A stretch of DNA of 64,000 nt, from positions 2,547,001 to 2,611,000 of the forward strand of contig NC_060022.1 of assembly GCF_021134715.1 (NCBI RefSeq). Direction: 5' to 3'. A program made the position numbers and the translations under genes. Below are positions 24,423 to 52,459 of the stretch, one piece after another; within the stretch, counting starts at the first letter, position 1, and the number at the start of each line of letters is the position of its first letter. This stretch comes from Daphnia pulex (lineage: Eukaryota > Arthropoda > Branchiopoda > Diplostraca > Daphniidae). The notes under the pieces were generated by a model. It saw only the letters and a program-made list of their open reading frames with translations, made no database searches and had not been told where the DNA came from.

Positions 24423-26201
24423 CTAATTGGAGACCAGTTGAGGTTCGACCCACTGAGCCACTCCTCGGTTGACCAGCTGCCTGTTGATGAGCGCTTCCTC
24501 CGTCGATTCCATTTGATACAGATAGACGAGCGGCAATCCTTCTAGACTGTAAGCCATTGCCTGGCCCTGGAGCATCCTGTCTCTCGTCAGACTCTCCAAC
24601 TCGTCGTAAGCTTCGGTCGTCCAGCCCTCTTCTTCTGCAAATAATGTTAACAAATAATGTTTAACAACCAAAAGTTCAACACATTGGTATTATTCTATTT
24701 ACCTGATGCAGGAGCGACGTTGGCCAACAGACATTCGATGGCTTGGAAGGGTAGCGACATGAAATCGGCACGAATTTGACGTAGGCACGAGGCCGGCACT
24801 CTGCTGTATCCACCGTAATCAACAAAACAAATATCTACTTCGTAATCTTCATCGGTCTCAGGGATCCTCAGCTCCAATTCTGGATCAGCCGCAGCTACTG
24901 TATTTTCAGTGGAATTGACCTCTCCTGTTACTTCCCGCTTTTCAGCATTTTCATCTGCACTCGCCAGAGACGCTGTTGGGTACACGGCAACAACTTTGGC
25001 TCTGTACCAGCCATCCATTGAAGGGGCTGCGCAGACCATACTAGGCCGAATGGGTAGGGGAAGACCCGGTGTTACGAATTCGTTGTAGCATTGTGCCATG
25101 CAAATATCGAGTCGAGCAAGTGATGGGTAAGTGGGATGAGTTATTTGTTGAAGGAAAATGTGGTTTGGCGACACAACAGCACTGATCATAACGTCGCAAC
25201 TCACTTCGGGAGGAAGGAGCAACTAGATAAGAAACAAAGAATGTTGGCTACGATTCAAGAAATTGAAAAACAAGAAATAGATTTACCTGGATGGAATCGG
25301 GCAAAACAGGTTGGATGGCTGTTGTTTCTGGAGCAACATTTATCTGAGCCATAGTTATGTGGGGATAGCGTTTGATAGGGAATTTACCGCGAATCAACTC
25401 AAGGGCGGTATCAATTTCAGTTTTCGTACCTATATATTAGGAAAAACAGTAATTAGGTCGCCGTGCTAGAAGAATTTTAAACTTTAGAATATATATACCT
25501 TCAACAGCGCAAAGTTTGCAGCGCCGATCACGATCTTTGATGAGCAGACTGGCACCCGTCTTGTCCTTGATCTGATTTACAAAAGCTCCATACTTGCCGA
25601 TAAGTAAGCCTACAAGGGCCTGTGGTATTTCAAATTCATAGACGAAAAGTCGTTCTGGCAAGGGCACTAGTGCGGCGGTCGGATGGTGAGGCGACAACGG
25701 TGGCGTAATCACGTCGAAACGATTCGACGCGTGGTGGTCACCATTGGTATTGGCACAATCCGAACCCCCTTTGCCACTGTCGTTTGAGCTCTGAAATGGA
25801 GCAATTAAATCGCATTTAAATATTTCCTCCTTTTCAAACTCCCTAGTAGATGAATCTACCTCGCTGTGAGAATCTGAATGCAAGTTTCCGGACAAAAAAT
25901 CAGACGGACTATGGTTGGCTGAATCACGGTCAGGGATTTCGGCCTCCTCGTTGCCAAGTTGCGGCGATTCCGCGGGCTGCTGAGCCACTTTAAGTTGTTC
26001 CATAGTAGAAACAAGCTGAGAGACAGAGTTGTTCGGACAGTCGATTTCTGCTGCGGCTGCCATTGCGATAGAACTAATGTAGATACTTTTCCTTCTTTTT
26101 CGACTGGAAGTTGCACGTTGTTGGACGTACACTGCACTGAGACCAAGTGTCACTGATGCGATCGCAAAAGCGCAACACTTGAGCTTCAAGCTCCAGTCCA
26201 T
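24423..26201 (-). CDS. AKAP1: A-kinase anchor protein 1 (mitochondrial KH + Tudor protein)
   Basis: Four coding exons: 25499-26201, 25287-25429, 24703-25222, 24423-24634 (1,578 nt, 525 aa). The N-terminus is a membrane anchor (CCAFAIASVTLGLSAVYV) followed by basic residues (SSRKRRKS), the outer-mitochondrial-membrane signal typical of AKAP1. A KH domain follows with the GxxG loop (LIGKYGAFVNQIKDKTGA) and CAVEGTKTEID. The C-terminal half is an extended Tudor domain (VVSPNHIFLQQITHPT, PSMDGWYRAKVV, CFVDYGGYSRVPAS, LRQIRADFMSLPFQAIECLL, ending LINRQLVNRGVAQWVEPQ), collinear with human AKAP1. Expected role: docking PKA and mRNAs on mitochondria. It is much shorter than vertebrate AKAP1, lacking most of the disordered linker. 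A 5' UTR intron (about 26248-26889) is suggested by an acceptor at 26247 and a GTAAGC donor near 26889. Confidence 0.93.
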
Positions 26202-28953
26202 TCAACGATACACTAGTTTAGGAGGAAGTTGTGGTTTGCTCCAGTAACTGTAGACATAAAGAAATAAGTTCGAAAAAAAAAGAAAAAAAAAAGGATCTTA
26301 TCATAAAATATGGGTTTAAGGGGAGGGGGCCCTACAGATAAAGAAACATGGCAATAAGGTTGTTTTACTCACTGAGAAAAGCACAAGTTTAATAAGCTTT
26401 AAAATTTGGCATTAACTCTTCACTTTTGCTTAAACTTCTTTCATAAACCACTCAAAATTAACCTATGCACTTTCACAGCTTCTTGAGCCTATTTAGAACA
26501 CAATTGATTATTCCTGTGAAGCCACAAAAGTTTATCAGAGACATATGTCTATCAATACACAATAGATAAGTGACAAAACACGAACAGTTAAATTAAAGGA
26601 CTGAATGAACTAAATGATAACTTGATAAGGTACATCAAAACCTAAATTAGCACACTTCAGGGTAGTCTAAAATTCAAAACAATTCAATTGCCATTTAAAG
26701 CAAACTTTAACTTAAAAGCAGAGACAGTAAACCCAACTTCAACTGTAATGTTGAAGTTACAATTCCTTGATTTTACACGCTTCCCACCCTGATCCATATG
26801 GAAGTTGAGAACAACGCTTAGTCACCGCAATGCTTTCCGATTGTTTTTACTAGCATATTAAATACAAAACAAACAAATTAATCAAGCTTACCTGTAGTAG
26901 AGAATAACAACTGTCGATTTTCGAAATTAACGAAGTAAGTTAATGTGACAAGCAATAGATATTCCAATTATTAACTAGAAAAGTTGGGCTGAGTAAGGAA
27001 TCGTTTCACCACGCTGCCACGTGTGTACCAGTCGGCCATTAGACTGAATGATTTTGCTAGTCGAAGTGGAGTTTACCTATTAGAAAAAGCAAATAAAATT
27101 GGTTTCAACTAAATTAATATTCGAATTATTAATTAATATTAATTTTAGTAAGACGAAATATTACAAAATACTAATTTTTAAATATTAATATTAGTATTTA
27201 GTTTCTGATTTGACCTCCGTGAATTCACGTGGCGACGGTGGCACATCTAGCGTCAAAATCTGAACTACGACCAGCAATATGTATAGACGAGACGGGCCAT
27301 GCGGCATTCTATTATTTACCTCGTTAGTCTACTTTCAAGACTTTTAGAGTGCCTTTCTCTCTGAATGACCAACTTTCGAAACGAGTTAGTTTAATTCCTT
27401 TCCCCAGTTCATTCAAATAGGATATTTTCAAGGAGCGAAGTCAGTTTACGTAATATACTAACTAAAAATGTTTTATACATATTATAGTATATAAAATACC
27501 TTTCAAACGGTAAATTTTTAGTTGAATTGGCATCACTGTTAACCGAGATGAATGGATGATTGACGTATATCTTTGGAGACATCTAACGAGCAATCTAAAA
27601 ATTCGAACAATTCCAGACAAGATTATAATCCCCATCACTTGACAGAACTTGATGGAATGAATATAAAAAAACATTGTAAATGACCTTGGAAGATTAACAA
27701 TTTTTCATTATGGGTGGTTCAAACAGAGCTTAGATGGACAGCCCCACAGGTGAGGGTCACTGGGGACGAGGATGTACCCAATTAGCTAGCATTTTTGGCC
27801 ATCTTATACCTCTAGAATTGATACAAGTGTCTGTATGGAGATAATGACTATTAGGGAAAGCTTGGTACGGTTTTAGTGATACACATCAGCTTAAACCCCA
27901 GATTTGTAGACATGTAATGAAGACTAATTATTTTTGTACAAACAATCAAAAACGTGTTTATTTCTTCTGCGAAAGAACAATCAGTGACCAAGGCGTTGCA
28001 AATCTGAGACAAAGATCAACTTGAGAAAAGAGGGTAGGGGAACTGAAAATATGAGGATGCTTCGGACTGGCGATTACTATAGTGACAAAAGAAATCATAG
28101 ACTGAACAAAAAGAAGAAATAATTGTAATCAGAGATGAGAATGGGAACTGAAAAACTGAAATTTGAGGAAAACATGGCAACAGCAAAGCAAACAATGAGA
28201 AAACAAAATTTTTCTCTTCCTCCAAATGTTTCTTGTTTTCAGAAATTTAGGGTCGACTACGAAGAATTCTTCCCTACCTAGGGATTATCATAATCGTAAT
28301 CATACTACAAATTAAGAACGTTCACATCGTCACCGACTAGACAACACGTTTTTCTTTCTATGTCAAAATACAGCCCGCTATTGATGAACGAGAGAAGGAT
28401 TTCTCTAGCTTAGCATCTGGAAAACGTCTTAGATTAATATAACATGTTTTTTTGTTTTTGTTTTCTTTTTTTTTTGTGGCATTTGTGTTTACTGCAGAGG
28501 CGGCGAGACTTCTAGGGCATTTAACCTCCTCCTTTTTCCTTTCCATCACGCTATGTATCGTCAACATCCGCACAATCGCACCGTCAAAGGGGAAAAGAAA
28601 ATCACAGACGCAAGGCCTCCGGAGGGTATCAGCTCGTGTGTGCCCTTACCCATTAGAAAAAAGCGTAGTCGAAGAAAATTGCGGCGGGATTTATGATTTC
28701 CGCAAACTATCGGCTATAGCTTGGACCTTGTCAATTTTTCTCCTTTGAATGTGCGGTGGTGGCTTGCCTTTCGTTTTAGTTACTTTAATATATAATCAGC
28801 AAACAATAAATGTGCGATCAATCGGCGCCCCAAGTCGTTTCTACAATCTTTGGGAGGGAAGGAAGGGGGGAGGAGGAGAAAGAAAAAATTACACTTTGTA
28901 CAGTATGGTTACTTCACAGCCTCGGATCGAATGGTATGGAGAAAAAGGAGGAA
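26202..28953. other. Upstream region of AKAP1 and 3' flank of MED26
   Basis: No coding exon recognised over 2.7 kb. The AKAP1 non-coding first exon and promoter are probably near 26.89-27.1 kb. A very AT-rich, partly palindromic stretch (repeated AATATTAAT/TTAGTA) lies at about 27115-27205. The remainder is AT-rich DNA, and its right end is likely the MED26 3' UTR. Confidence 0.4.
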
Positions 28954-31764
28954 TCACTCGATCACGACGTAAGGCAACAAATGGAGAGGATCTCCATGGT
29001 AGGAGGCGACCGTAACAGTCTCATGCCACTGATGGAACTCGCCGTTGATGTCACGAGAGCCATTCACGTCATCCACTGATCCGTTGTGCAGAAGATCTAC
29101 ATCCTCATCGGTCACCTGATTAAATAATTTAAAAAAAAAGTTAGATTTTGCACGCCGGAACACTAGCTTGGAATAATGTATGTTACTGGACGCTCTGGTA
29201 CAGAAGAGTCTGTTTCTAACTCTTCTGTTTCCGGTTTAACTTCTTCTTTCCAAAGGGAGGCAACAACCGCCGGATCCAGAGGAGGTAGACGAGCGTAAAT
29301 TTCCGCAACCGGGTCATTTATGGCGGGAGTAGCAGTAGTTTTAGGTTTGCTAACTACAGTACTCGTGGTCGTGATACCGTCACTACGGCGATCAGTAGAA
29401 TGTGATCGGAAAAATTTATCTAAGATTTCCTGCTTTGCATCAGGCCACTGCCGGGCTTCATTCGACGGCGGCACGGTTAGAGGTTGTTGCTGATGTTGCT
29501 GCTGATGGACTGAATGAATTTCAGGTTTAACAATTAAGTTGGGCGAGCCACTTCGTCTCGCCAAATCTTCCAGTAACTCCTGGGTCGTTTTGACCTGCAA
29601 GTATTCAAATTTTGAGCTTAAAGAACGCGAACACAAATAGTATGAGATATACCTTAGAAACCCTGGCAATTGAGGCGAATTTTTCTCTGAGTACGTCGCT
29701 TGTTGGCTCCGGTTTGACGTTTACCTCTGCCTTGCTTCTTCCACGGGGAGGTCGGGAAGCTTTGGATGAAGAAGAAATGGAGCGATCCTCTCCACCACCT
29801 AAGGCGCTGTGGTTTGTCATCCGCAGCGAGTCTCCGGACCAGCTCAAGTTGCTATCACGGCTGCATTCGTCCATCCATGGCCAATCCACCCCATTACTGC
29901 CTCTCGACCGCTTTCCCGTCAGCTGTTAACCAACCAAAGTTGTTTACAAATGAAATTCTCAATCAGGAGAAATGATTGAGAGACAACCTCGAAGCCCGTC
30001 ATAGTCTCTTCATCGTTGTCTCTTGTTCGCTTGATACCCCGGTGATGATTAGTTTTAGAAGGGAACTCTGACGAGTCAATCATGGGCCGACCCGGACCGG
30101 GACTGATCGCCTTTGACTTGACCACCAAGGAGGAAGGAGTAGATGGTCTAGACGAGTTAGAATGTGTTTGGGAAAGGGAGAAGCTCAAACCAGGACTGGT
30201 GCTGGTGTTGGAAGCCACAGAGTTGCTGGGACTGATGACACGTTGTTGCTGCAGCTGCAAACCGCCCGTTGACTGACTGGACTTCCGCTGCAAAGCTGGG
30301 CTGAGGGTGACACCGCGAAATGCCGGACTGGTAGGTGAGATTGCAAGGTTGTGAACCGGTCTCGGCAAAGCTGGACTAGCTGTTCGGCCCATCTCGCACA
30401 GAGCCGGACTCGAAACAGAATTTTTCACGCCCGCGACACGCAAATGGTTCACTAAAGAGGCCCCTGGCAAAGAGAAAGCAAAAAGTTGCCAACAAGTCCT
30501 CTTCAAAAGTAACATCTTTTGGCAAGCTTGAGACAACCTTGCATACCAGGTCCTTGTCCAGTTCCACCTGTGCCATTTTCTGATGGCTTTGAAACCATGT
30601 CCCTCCATCTCCTGACCAGGTCCTTAGCTCTACGGGCCAGACTGTCATTCTTGGTCTTCTTCCTCATTTCATTCACCAATCTCCCCAATCGTGTAGTCTA
30701 TAATTAAAACAAGTGGTTGATTATTCTACTGGATTCATAAAGGAAGACCAAAGTCAATTGTAATCCAACCTCGAGAGCTTCTTTGGTAACAGGAGTCTTC
30801 TCGAGTAAGGATACTGCCTCCAACGCCAATGCCATATCCACAACCTGGCAGAACAGAGAATGGAACATTACAAAACAACCAACTCAGTAACATTTTATTT
30901 ATAAGTAAAGAACATGCATAATAAAAGCTTTGTGAAATGAATGTTTTATGTCCATAAAATATTTTTCTGGTTAAGTAAAGAACACGTTCGACACACTACC
31001 CATATTGCCCATGGAAATGCTGGACGTCATCGTTTCCCTGGGTATAAAAATTTCGTCACATTAACATGCAATTTTGAAATTGTTATCAATGGGACGAGAA
31101 CTGCTAAAAATGGAAGTTTTGTTTTTATTAATTAAAAAAGAAAATGGCTGTTTGGCAGTGGGTACGAATTAAAGCGAGGCGGCAACGTCCGTTGGCCTCG
31201 TAGCGGAGAAGAAAGGAAAAGAGGAAGGAGAACTAGAGAGAATATTTCCAGTCCTTTTGCGCTTGCCCAGACAAGTTTGCGGGTTGGGGAGGGAGGACGA
31301 GTACGCGGCCCCAGTAGCGGCCGCGTCGAGGCGCCATGGACTGGACCAAGGCTTCCTCGCGTTTTCGACGACACTTTAGGGCGCACTTAAATCGCGCTTA
31401 ACACAATCTTTTTTGATTGTTTTGAGCACCATTCGAACGATCGCAACGAGAGCTGTGTCTTCGTGTTATTCCCATCGAGCTCGCTTGTATTTTTCCCCCG
31501 AAAAGTTTTTAAAAACATCGTTTTCGTGTCGTCTCCCGTTGGATGGCTCTTATCTGAGAGCAGAGTCGACAAAACGATGGGGTCGAGTAGCAGTAGCAAA
31601 GGGAGGATTTAAAGACGTTTTTCGGACTAAAGGGTGGTCGCAACAACAGTAGTGGCAACCAGTCAGCAGAGAAAACTCCTTACATGATAATCGCGGTCGA
31701 GAGCTTGCAATAATTTCTCCTTGATTTGGCTAGGCGAGTGCGGCGGCGAGGGCTGCTGCTGCAT
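28954..31764 (-). CDS. MED26: Mediator complex subunit 26
   Basis: Seven exons: 31684-31764, 30770-30844, 30538-30697, 29988-30463, 29653-29922, 29187-29594, 28954-29115 (1,632 nt, 543 aa). Residues about 15-90 form the TFIIS N-terminal (LW) domain: QALDRDYHVVDMALALEAV, LLEKTPVTKEALETTRLGRL, ARRAKDLVRRWRDMV. The middle is long, Ser/Pro-rich and contains repeated S/T-PAL motifs. The C-terminus (GEFHQWHETVTVASYHGDPL, LLPYVVIE) matches the conserved MED26 tail that binds core Mediator. The subunit links Mediator to TFIID and elongation factors in the nucleus. The exon 6 donor (CCA|GTAACA at 29186) is chosen because reading through would end 9 codons later without the conserved tail. The gene starts 757 bp from RWDD3, in the opposite direction. 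Confidence 0.93.
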
Positions 31765-32521
31765 TGAGGCAACAGTCGTCAGAGAGGAGAAAAAAAATTA
31801 ATCTAATGGCACTGTGTAGTTGGAATTCGAATGGAAAAAAAAAATCTGTTAAAAATGACCAGCTATCTTCAGCCAGCCCGGTTTTTGTCGGTACATGCAC
31901 CGACAACAGTTTTCACGAGACTGTGTGCTCTCATAGGCTGTCGAGCTCTTTTTGCTTGTCCCTTCCCCTCCGTTTTCCGCCCTTCCTTCTGCTTTATATA
32001 CTCTTGGTGACGTCAGACGGTTTCACTATGCGCCAAGCAAAGTCGGAGCTCTCGTATTCCGTTAGGAACCATGTTTTATTTCCATTTCATTTTCTGACAT
32101 TCATATTTTTTTTTTACTACTTTTGTTATATTACTTAGCAATTCCGATTTCTTTGTTAGTTACTTTGGTGGAAACATGATTTCACCGTGTAAAAGTGTTA
32201 AATTTTGCTTACGATTCTCGGCAAGGTAAAGAATATAAAGGTCAAAGAGAAAGTTGGTGTTTATTCTAATTCTTTTACTTATTATCATGGTTACCAGCTC
32301 TCAAGTGGAAGTACAATGCATTTCTGATTCATCTATAGAAGAGTCAACTTTTATTGTTGTATTCAGGTTTCAAGGTTCATTTAGTATGTTACAGACCTCA
32401 ACCACTTCAGCGTTAAATTTTTTATTTTTTTTTGGTAGGGTCCAGTCATTCTAGCATCCACTCTTCAGTATCCACCATAGTCTTCATTCATTTAATGTGA
32501 AAAAGCACTATTGATACTCAA
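31765..32521. promoter_or_regulatory. Shared upstream region of MED26 (-) and RWDD3 (+)
   Basis: 757 bp separate the two divergent start codons. The stretch must hold both promoters and 5' UTRs. No consensus TATA box is obvious, as expected for housekeeping genes. Confidence 0.6.
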
Positions 32522-33432
32522 ATGAATAATCAAGATATTGCTGATGAAATTGAAGCTCTGAGTGCTATCTTATGTGCAGCTAGTGAGTTTGAGGTGAAGT
32601 CTAGCGATGAGAACGAAGTGATACTAGTGATCCAGCCTCAACAAATCAATAGTAATGTTATCAGTTTAACTGTCGTTTTGGATCCTAAAAGTTATCCCAG
32701 TTCTAGTCCACAGCTATCAGTTCAGGTATTTTGTTTCTCTTCAACCCAGTATTTTCAACTATCACATTTTTGCTTCTTTTTCAGAGTCCTAGGCTGAGTC
32801 GAGCAGAATTGCAGAATCTTGACACACTGATCAAGCAACAAGCTTCCAAGTTGCAGGGAGAAGTGACAATTTTATCATTAGTTGAATGGCTGGTGGAATA
32901 TTGTTTACGGTACGAGGAAGAAACGATCTGCCGTGCAACGAACCCTGTGATAGAAAGAGATATCGATAATGATTATACGGTTGTTGCCCAGCTGGATCAC
33001 ATTCGCAGTAAAACAATTTACTTAAAAACTCTGAACCAGTGGTTTCGTGAGCTCGATCTGCACGGAGTCTTGATCTCCTATCGAAAGTGGATATTTCTCT
33101 TGGTCTCCGGGAAAAAAGATAGTCTCCAGGTAATATCTGCGTTTGTACAGACAAGTTTGATCGATCAGCTAATACATTGACCCTCGAGTTAGCTGTATCT
33201 AAAACGACACAGGACTCGGAACGTCGACGTCGACTCAGGCGGAAGGCCGTGTAGAGAGCGCATGCTGACTGTTCTGGGTCAAGTGGAAGAACCGCTCGAT
33301 GCCGGCGGCGTACTAGTCGAGGTGGAACTAAATGATTCCGGTGAAGACTGGTCAACATATTGGAAGAGTAGGTCATTGTTAGTGAGTATCTATCAGAAAT
33401 TTATTCAGCCACAAACTGGACAGAAGAAATGA
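32522..33432 (+). CDS. RWDD3: RWD domain-containing protein 3 (RSUME)
   Basis: Three exons: 32522-32725, 32785-33129, 33193-33432 (789 nt, 262 aa; human about 267). The N-terminal RWD domain begins DIADEIEALSAILCAASEFE and includes LDPKSYPSSSPQLSVQ. The C-terminal half carries QLDHIRSKTIYLKTLNQWFR and NVDVDSGGRPCRERMLTVL, both collinear with human RWDD3. In vertebrates RWDD3 binds UBC9 and enhances SUMO conjugation. The last acceptor (GAGTTAG|CTG at 33191-33192) was chosen because it keeps phase 0 and restores the conserved block; the more obvious CACAG at 33211-33215 would put the exon out of frame. Introns are 59 and 63 bp. Confidence 0.88.
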
Positions 33433-33981
33433 TGAAAGTAATCACAACACACACCAGCAGGGCAGCAACAAGAGAAGTTCAAGTCATCCGGAAGATGAAT
33501 GAACATAAAAATAAAACAAAAGGGAAAAACAAAGAAAACAAACACACAATCTAACTTCTGTTCAATCCATAACCTTTTTTTTCCTTCTTCCGGCGAGATC
33601 ACACTCGTCTTTTTCCACTTTTGTTTTTTTTTTGTTTTGTTTTTCATCCATTATTGTACAAATTGTTAAATATACAGCAGTTTTCACGATACAAAATTCA
33701 TCAAACCCGCACAAACGTTTCCTTTTATTTTATATAAATATTGATGGATCAAATTAGAAAGTGATTAAGAGTGCGCTATATATCACATCAACCACTTGGT
33801 AGCATGTAAGCAGGAGTGAAAAGAAAGATACATCTCATACCAGGAGAAATAAAAAAATAGGAAAAAAAGTAACCCTAAATTTGACTCCCGTAGTCCATCA
33901 TTTGAGCTGGATTGTAAATCTGTACGTCATCGATTCGAAACGAATGGGAGGGCCAGGAAAAAAATATGAATTATTTGTACA
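33433..33981. other. Convergent 3' region of RWDD3 and MAST
   Basis: 549 bp without a gene. It holds an AATAAA at 33510-33515 usable by RWDD3 and a minus-strand AATAAA (33724-33729) about 255 bp after the MAST stop. Confidence 0.5.
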
Positions 33982-50704
<16,723 letters not shown>

Positions 50705-52459
50705 TGCCCGTGTTTTAATTGCAACTCATTGACGGAGTCAATCGAGAACCGGCAAATTGGCGATGAGATGTGACAGACCTGTCCGTCTGAGTGTAGTTGA
50801 CGACTGTCGTTGGTGAAACCAGTAGCACGAAAGTGTTGGCGGATGGGAATGTTCCCACGCGCAGGATTCAGCGCAACCGATGAGAAATGCAGCCGATGTC
50901 TCCAACAGCAACGTGTCAGGAGCGGTACGTGCGTGACCGGATAGCTGACTGAAAATGTGCGGTTGGCAGTTCTTTCTTTAATAGAGCGTTAAGTGCACCA
51001 TCTCGCAGAGTGGTTTTCGGGTACTAACACGAGCGGGTCGATAGCAGAATCCAAATTTTTTTACTGCCCACAATGAATTGCTTCAAAGGACAATTGGGGG
51101 TTGGGCAAACTTATGGGTGGAGTTCCCGTCATTGGGTACCCATTTTCATTCTTTGATAGAATAGAGCAACAGTCTATTAGGTATCAAAATTACGTATTGG
51201 TAATGGGAAATCAATTGCAGCTCATTAATGGAGTGGTTCGCTGATCAGATCATCATCGGCACAAGAAACACTGCTTCTTCACTTGAGATCCACCTCCTCA
51301 TTTCAATTTTGGCCCAGTGGGGCTGCCTGTTTCAGATCCTCGTGAGTTGCACAGCATAACTTACTGTGAATGTTGAATGATGTGCTGAAACATCAAGTTG
51401 ATGATGAAAGAAGGTAGTGGTTAGATTCATTTTGGAAAACCACACTGTTGACATACAAAATTGCAAACCATTCTTCTCAAGGGGAAGGTATTGGGTTTCT
51501 TCATTTCAGGCATTTTATAAGGCAGACTGAAGCCATCTTTGATGAACTCTTGTAAGTTAGTTTGGATGCTGCAGTAAGGCTTCATTGATGAGATATAATG
51601 AATTCTTCATTGTATGTGATGCTAAATCAGGTACAAGGTCAAAATTGTTAAGAACGATAACTAAATCCCTCAAAAACAAACAAGATATTGAGTATAGTTT
51701 TGATTCACAATCACACCCAAAAAATCACTTGTTACCTTAAACTCGGTTGCAACTTAACCGATGTCATCTAGCGATAAAATATTGCAAACGCCAATAGTTA
51801 GAATTCCAAACCAGATGGCGTACGGGCTGAACAAAACAAAACTTTTTTGTACCGTTGCGGCAACGTCGCGCCAAAATAGCCGTCTGCCGAGTGCCGTCCG
51901 TCAAATCAAATCTTTGGAGTTTGGAATTTTGGACTCGTATGTTTTCTTATGGATTTGAAAAACATTCTTCGTGCAGTTTAACGCTGTTGTTTTTCAACTG
52001 CTTCAAAGAATTAACAAATAAAGTAAGTAACCAACGCACATTTTATATATTTAGTTTTTCGAATGCAATTTCTTGCAAATAATTTTAACTGAAGTAATTG
52101 CAAAATACAAGTTAAAGCAATTTTACTTGAGGGGATATTCACAGTAGAATGAACAAAACAACTCACGAATAAAAAATTTGTTACAATTTTTAATGTGGTA
52201 ACGACGTTTTTTGGACAAGTTTAACTATCAAAACAACCAAAACTAGCAAAAATCCGAGTGTCGTCTGCTGTAATGTTTACGCTTACTTCGTAGCTATCTA
52301 TTTGGTTGATTGATATCAAGTGATTCTTTCATATCTGGTAATTTTGATAAAATGTTAAAGTGTATACCTTTTATTGGATGCATTTGTAATATGTACAGTC
52401 ACTTTCAGTTAAAGCATTGATCTTTTGTCTTATAGTGCTGTCCTGTAGAAAATTACAAA
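50705..52459. promoter_or_regulatory. Divergent upstream region of MAST (-) and ACOX3 (+)
   Basis: 1.75 kb between opposite start codons. No conserved ORF is seen; a 65-codon ORF at 51761-51958 has no recognisable features. It should contain the long-form MAST promoter and the ACOX3 promoter with its 5' UTR. Confidence 0.45.

Noticed and set aside
31132..31652. ORFs within MED26 intron 1
   Set aside because: They lie between well-supported exons with matching phases. The GC-rich segment gives chance ORFs and no family resemblance was seen.
33130..33250. Apparent frameshift between RWDD3 exons 2 and 3
   Set aside because: Splicing to CACAG at 33211-33215 gives a wrong phase, but the AG at 33191-33192 keeps phase 0 and joins the conserved NVDVDSGG block, so the gene is intact.
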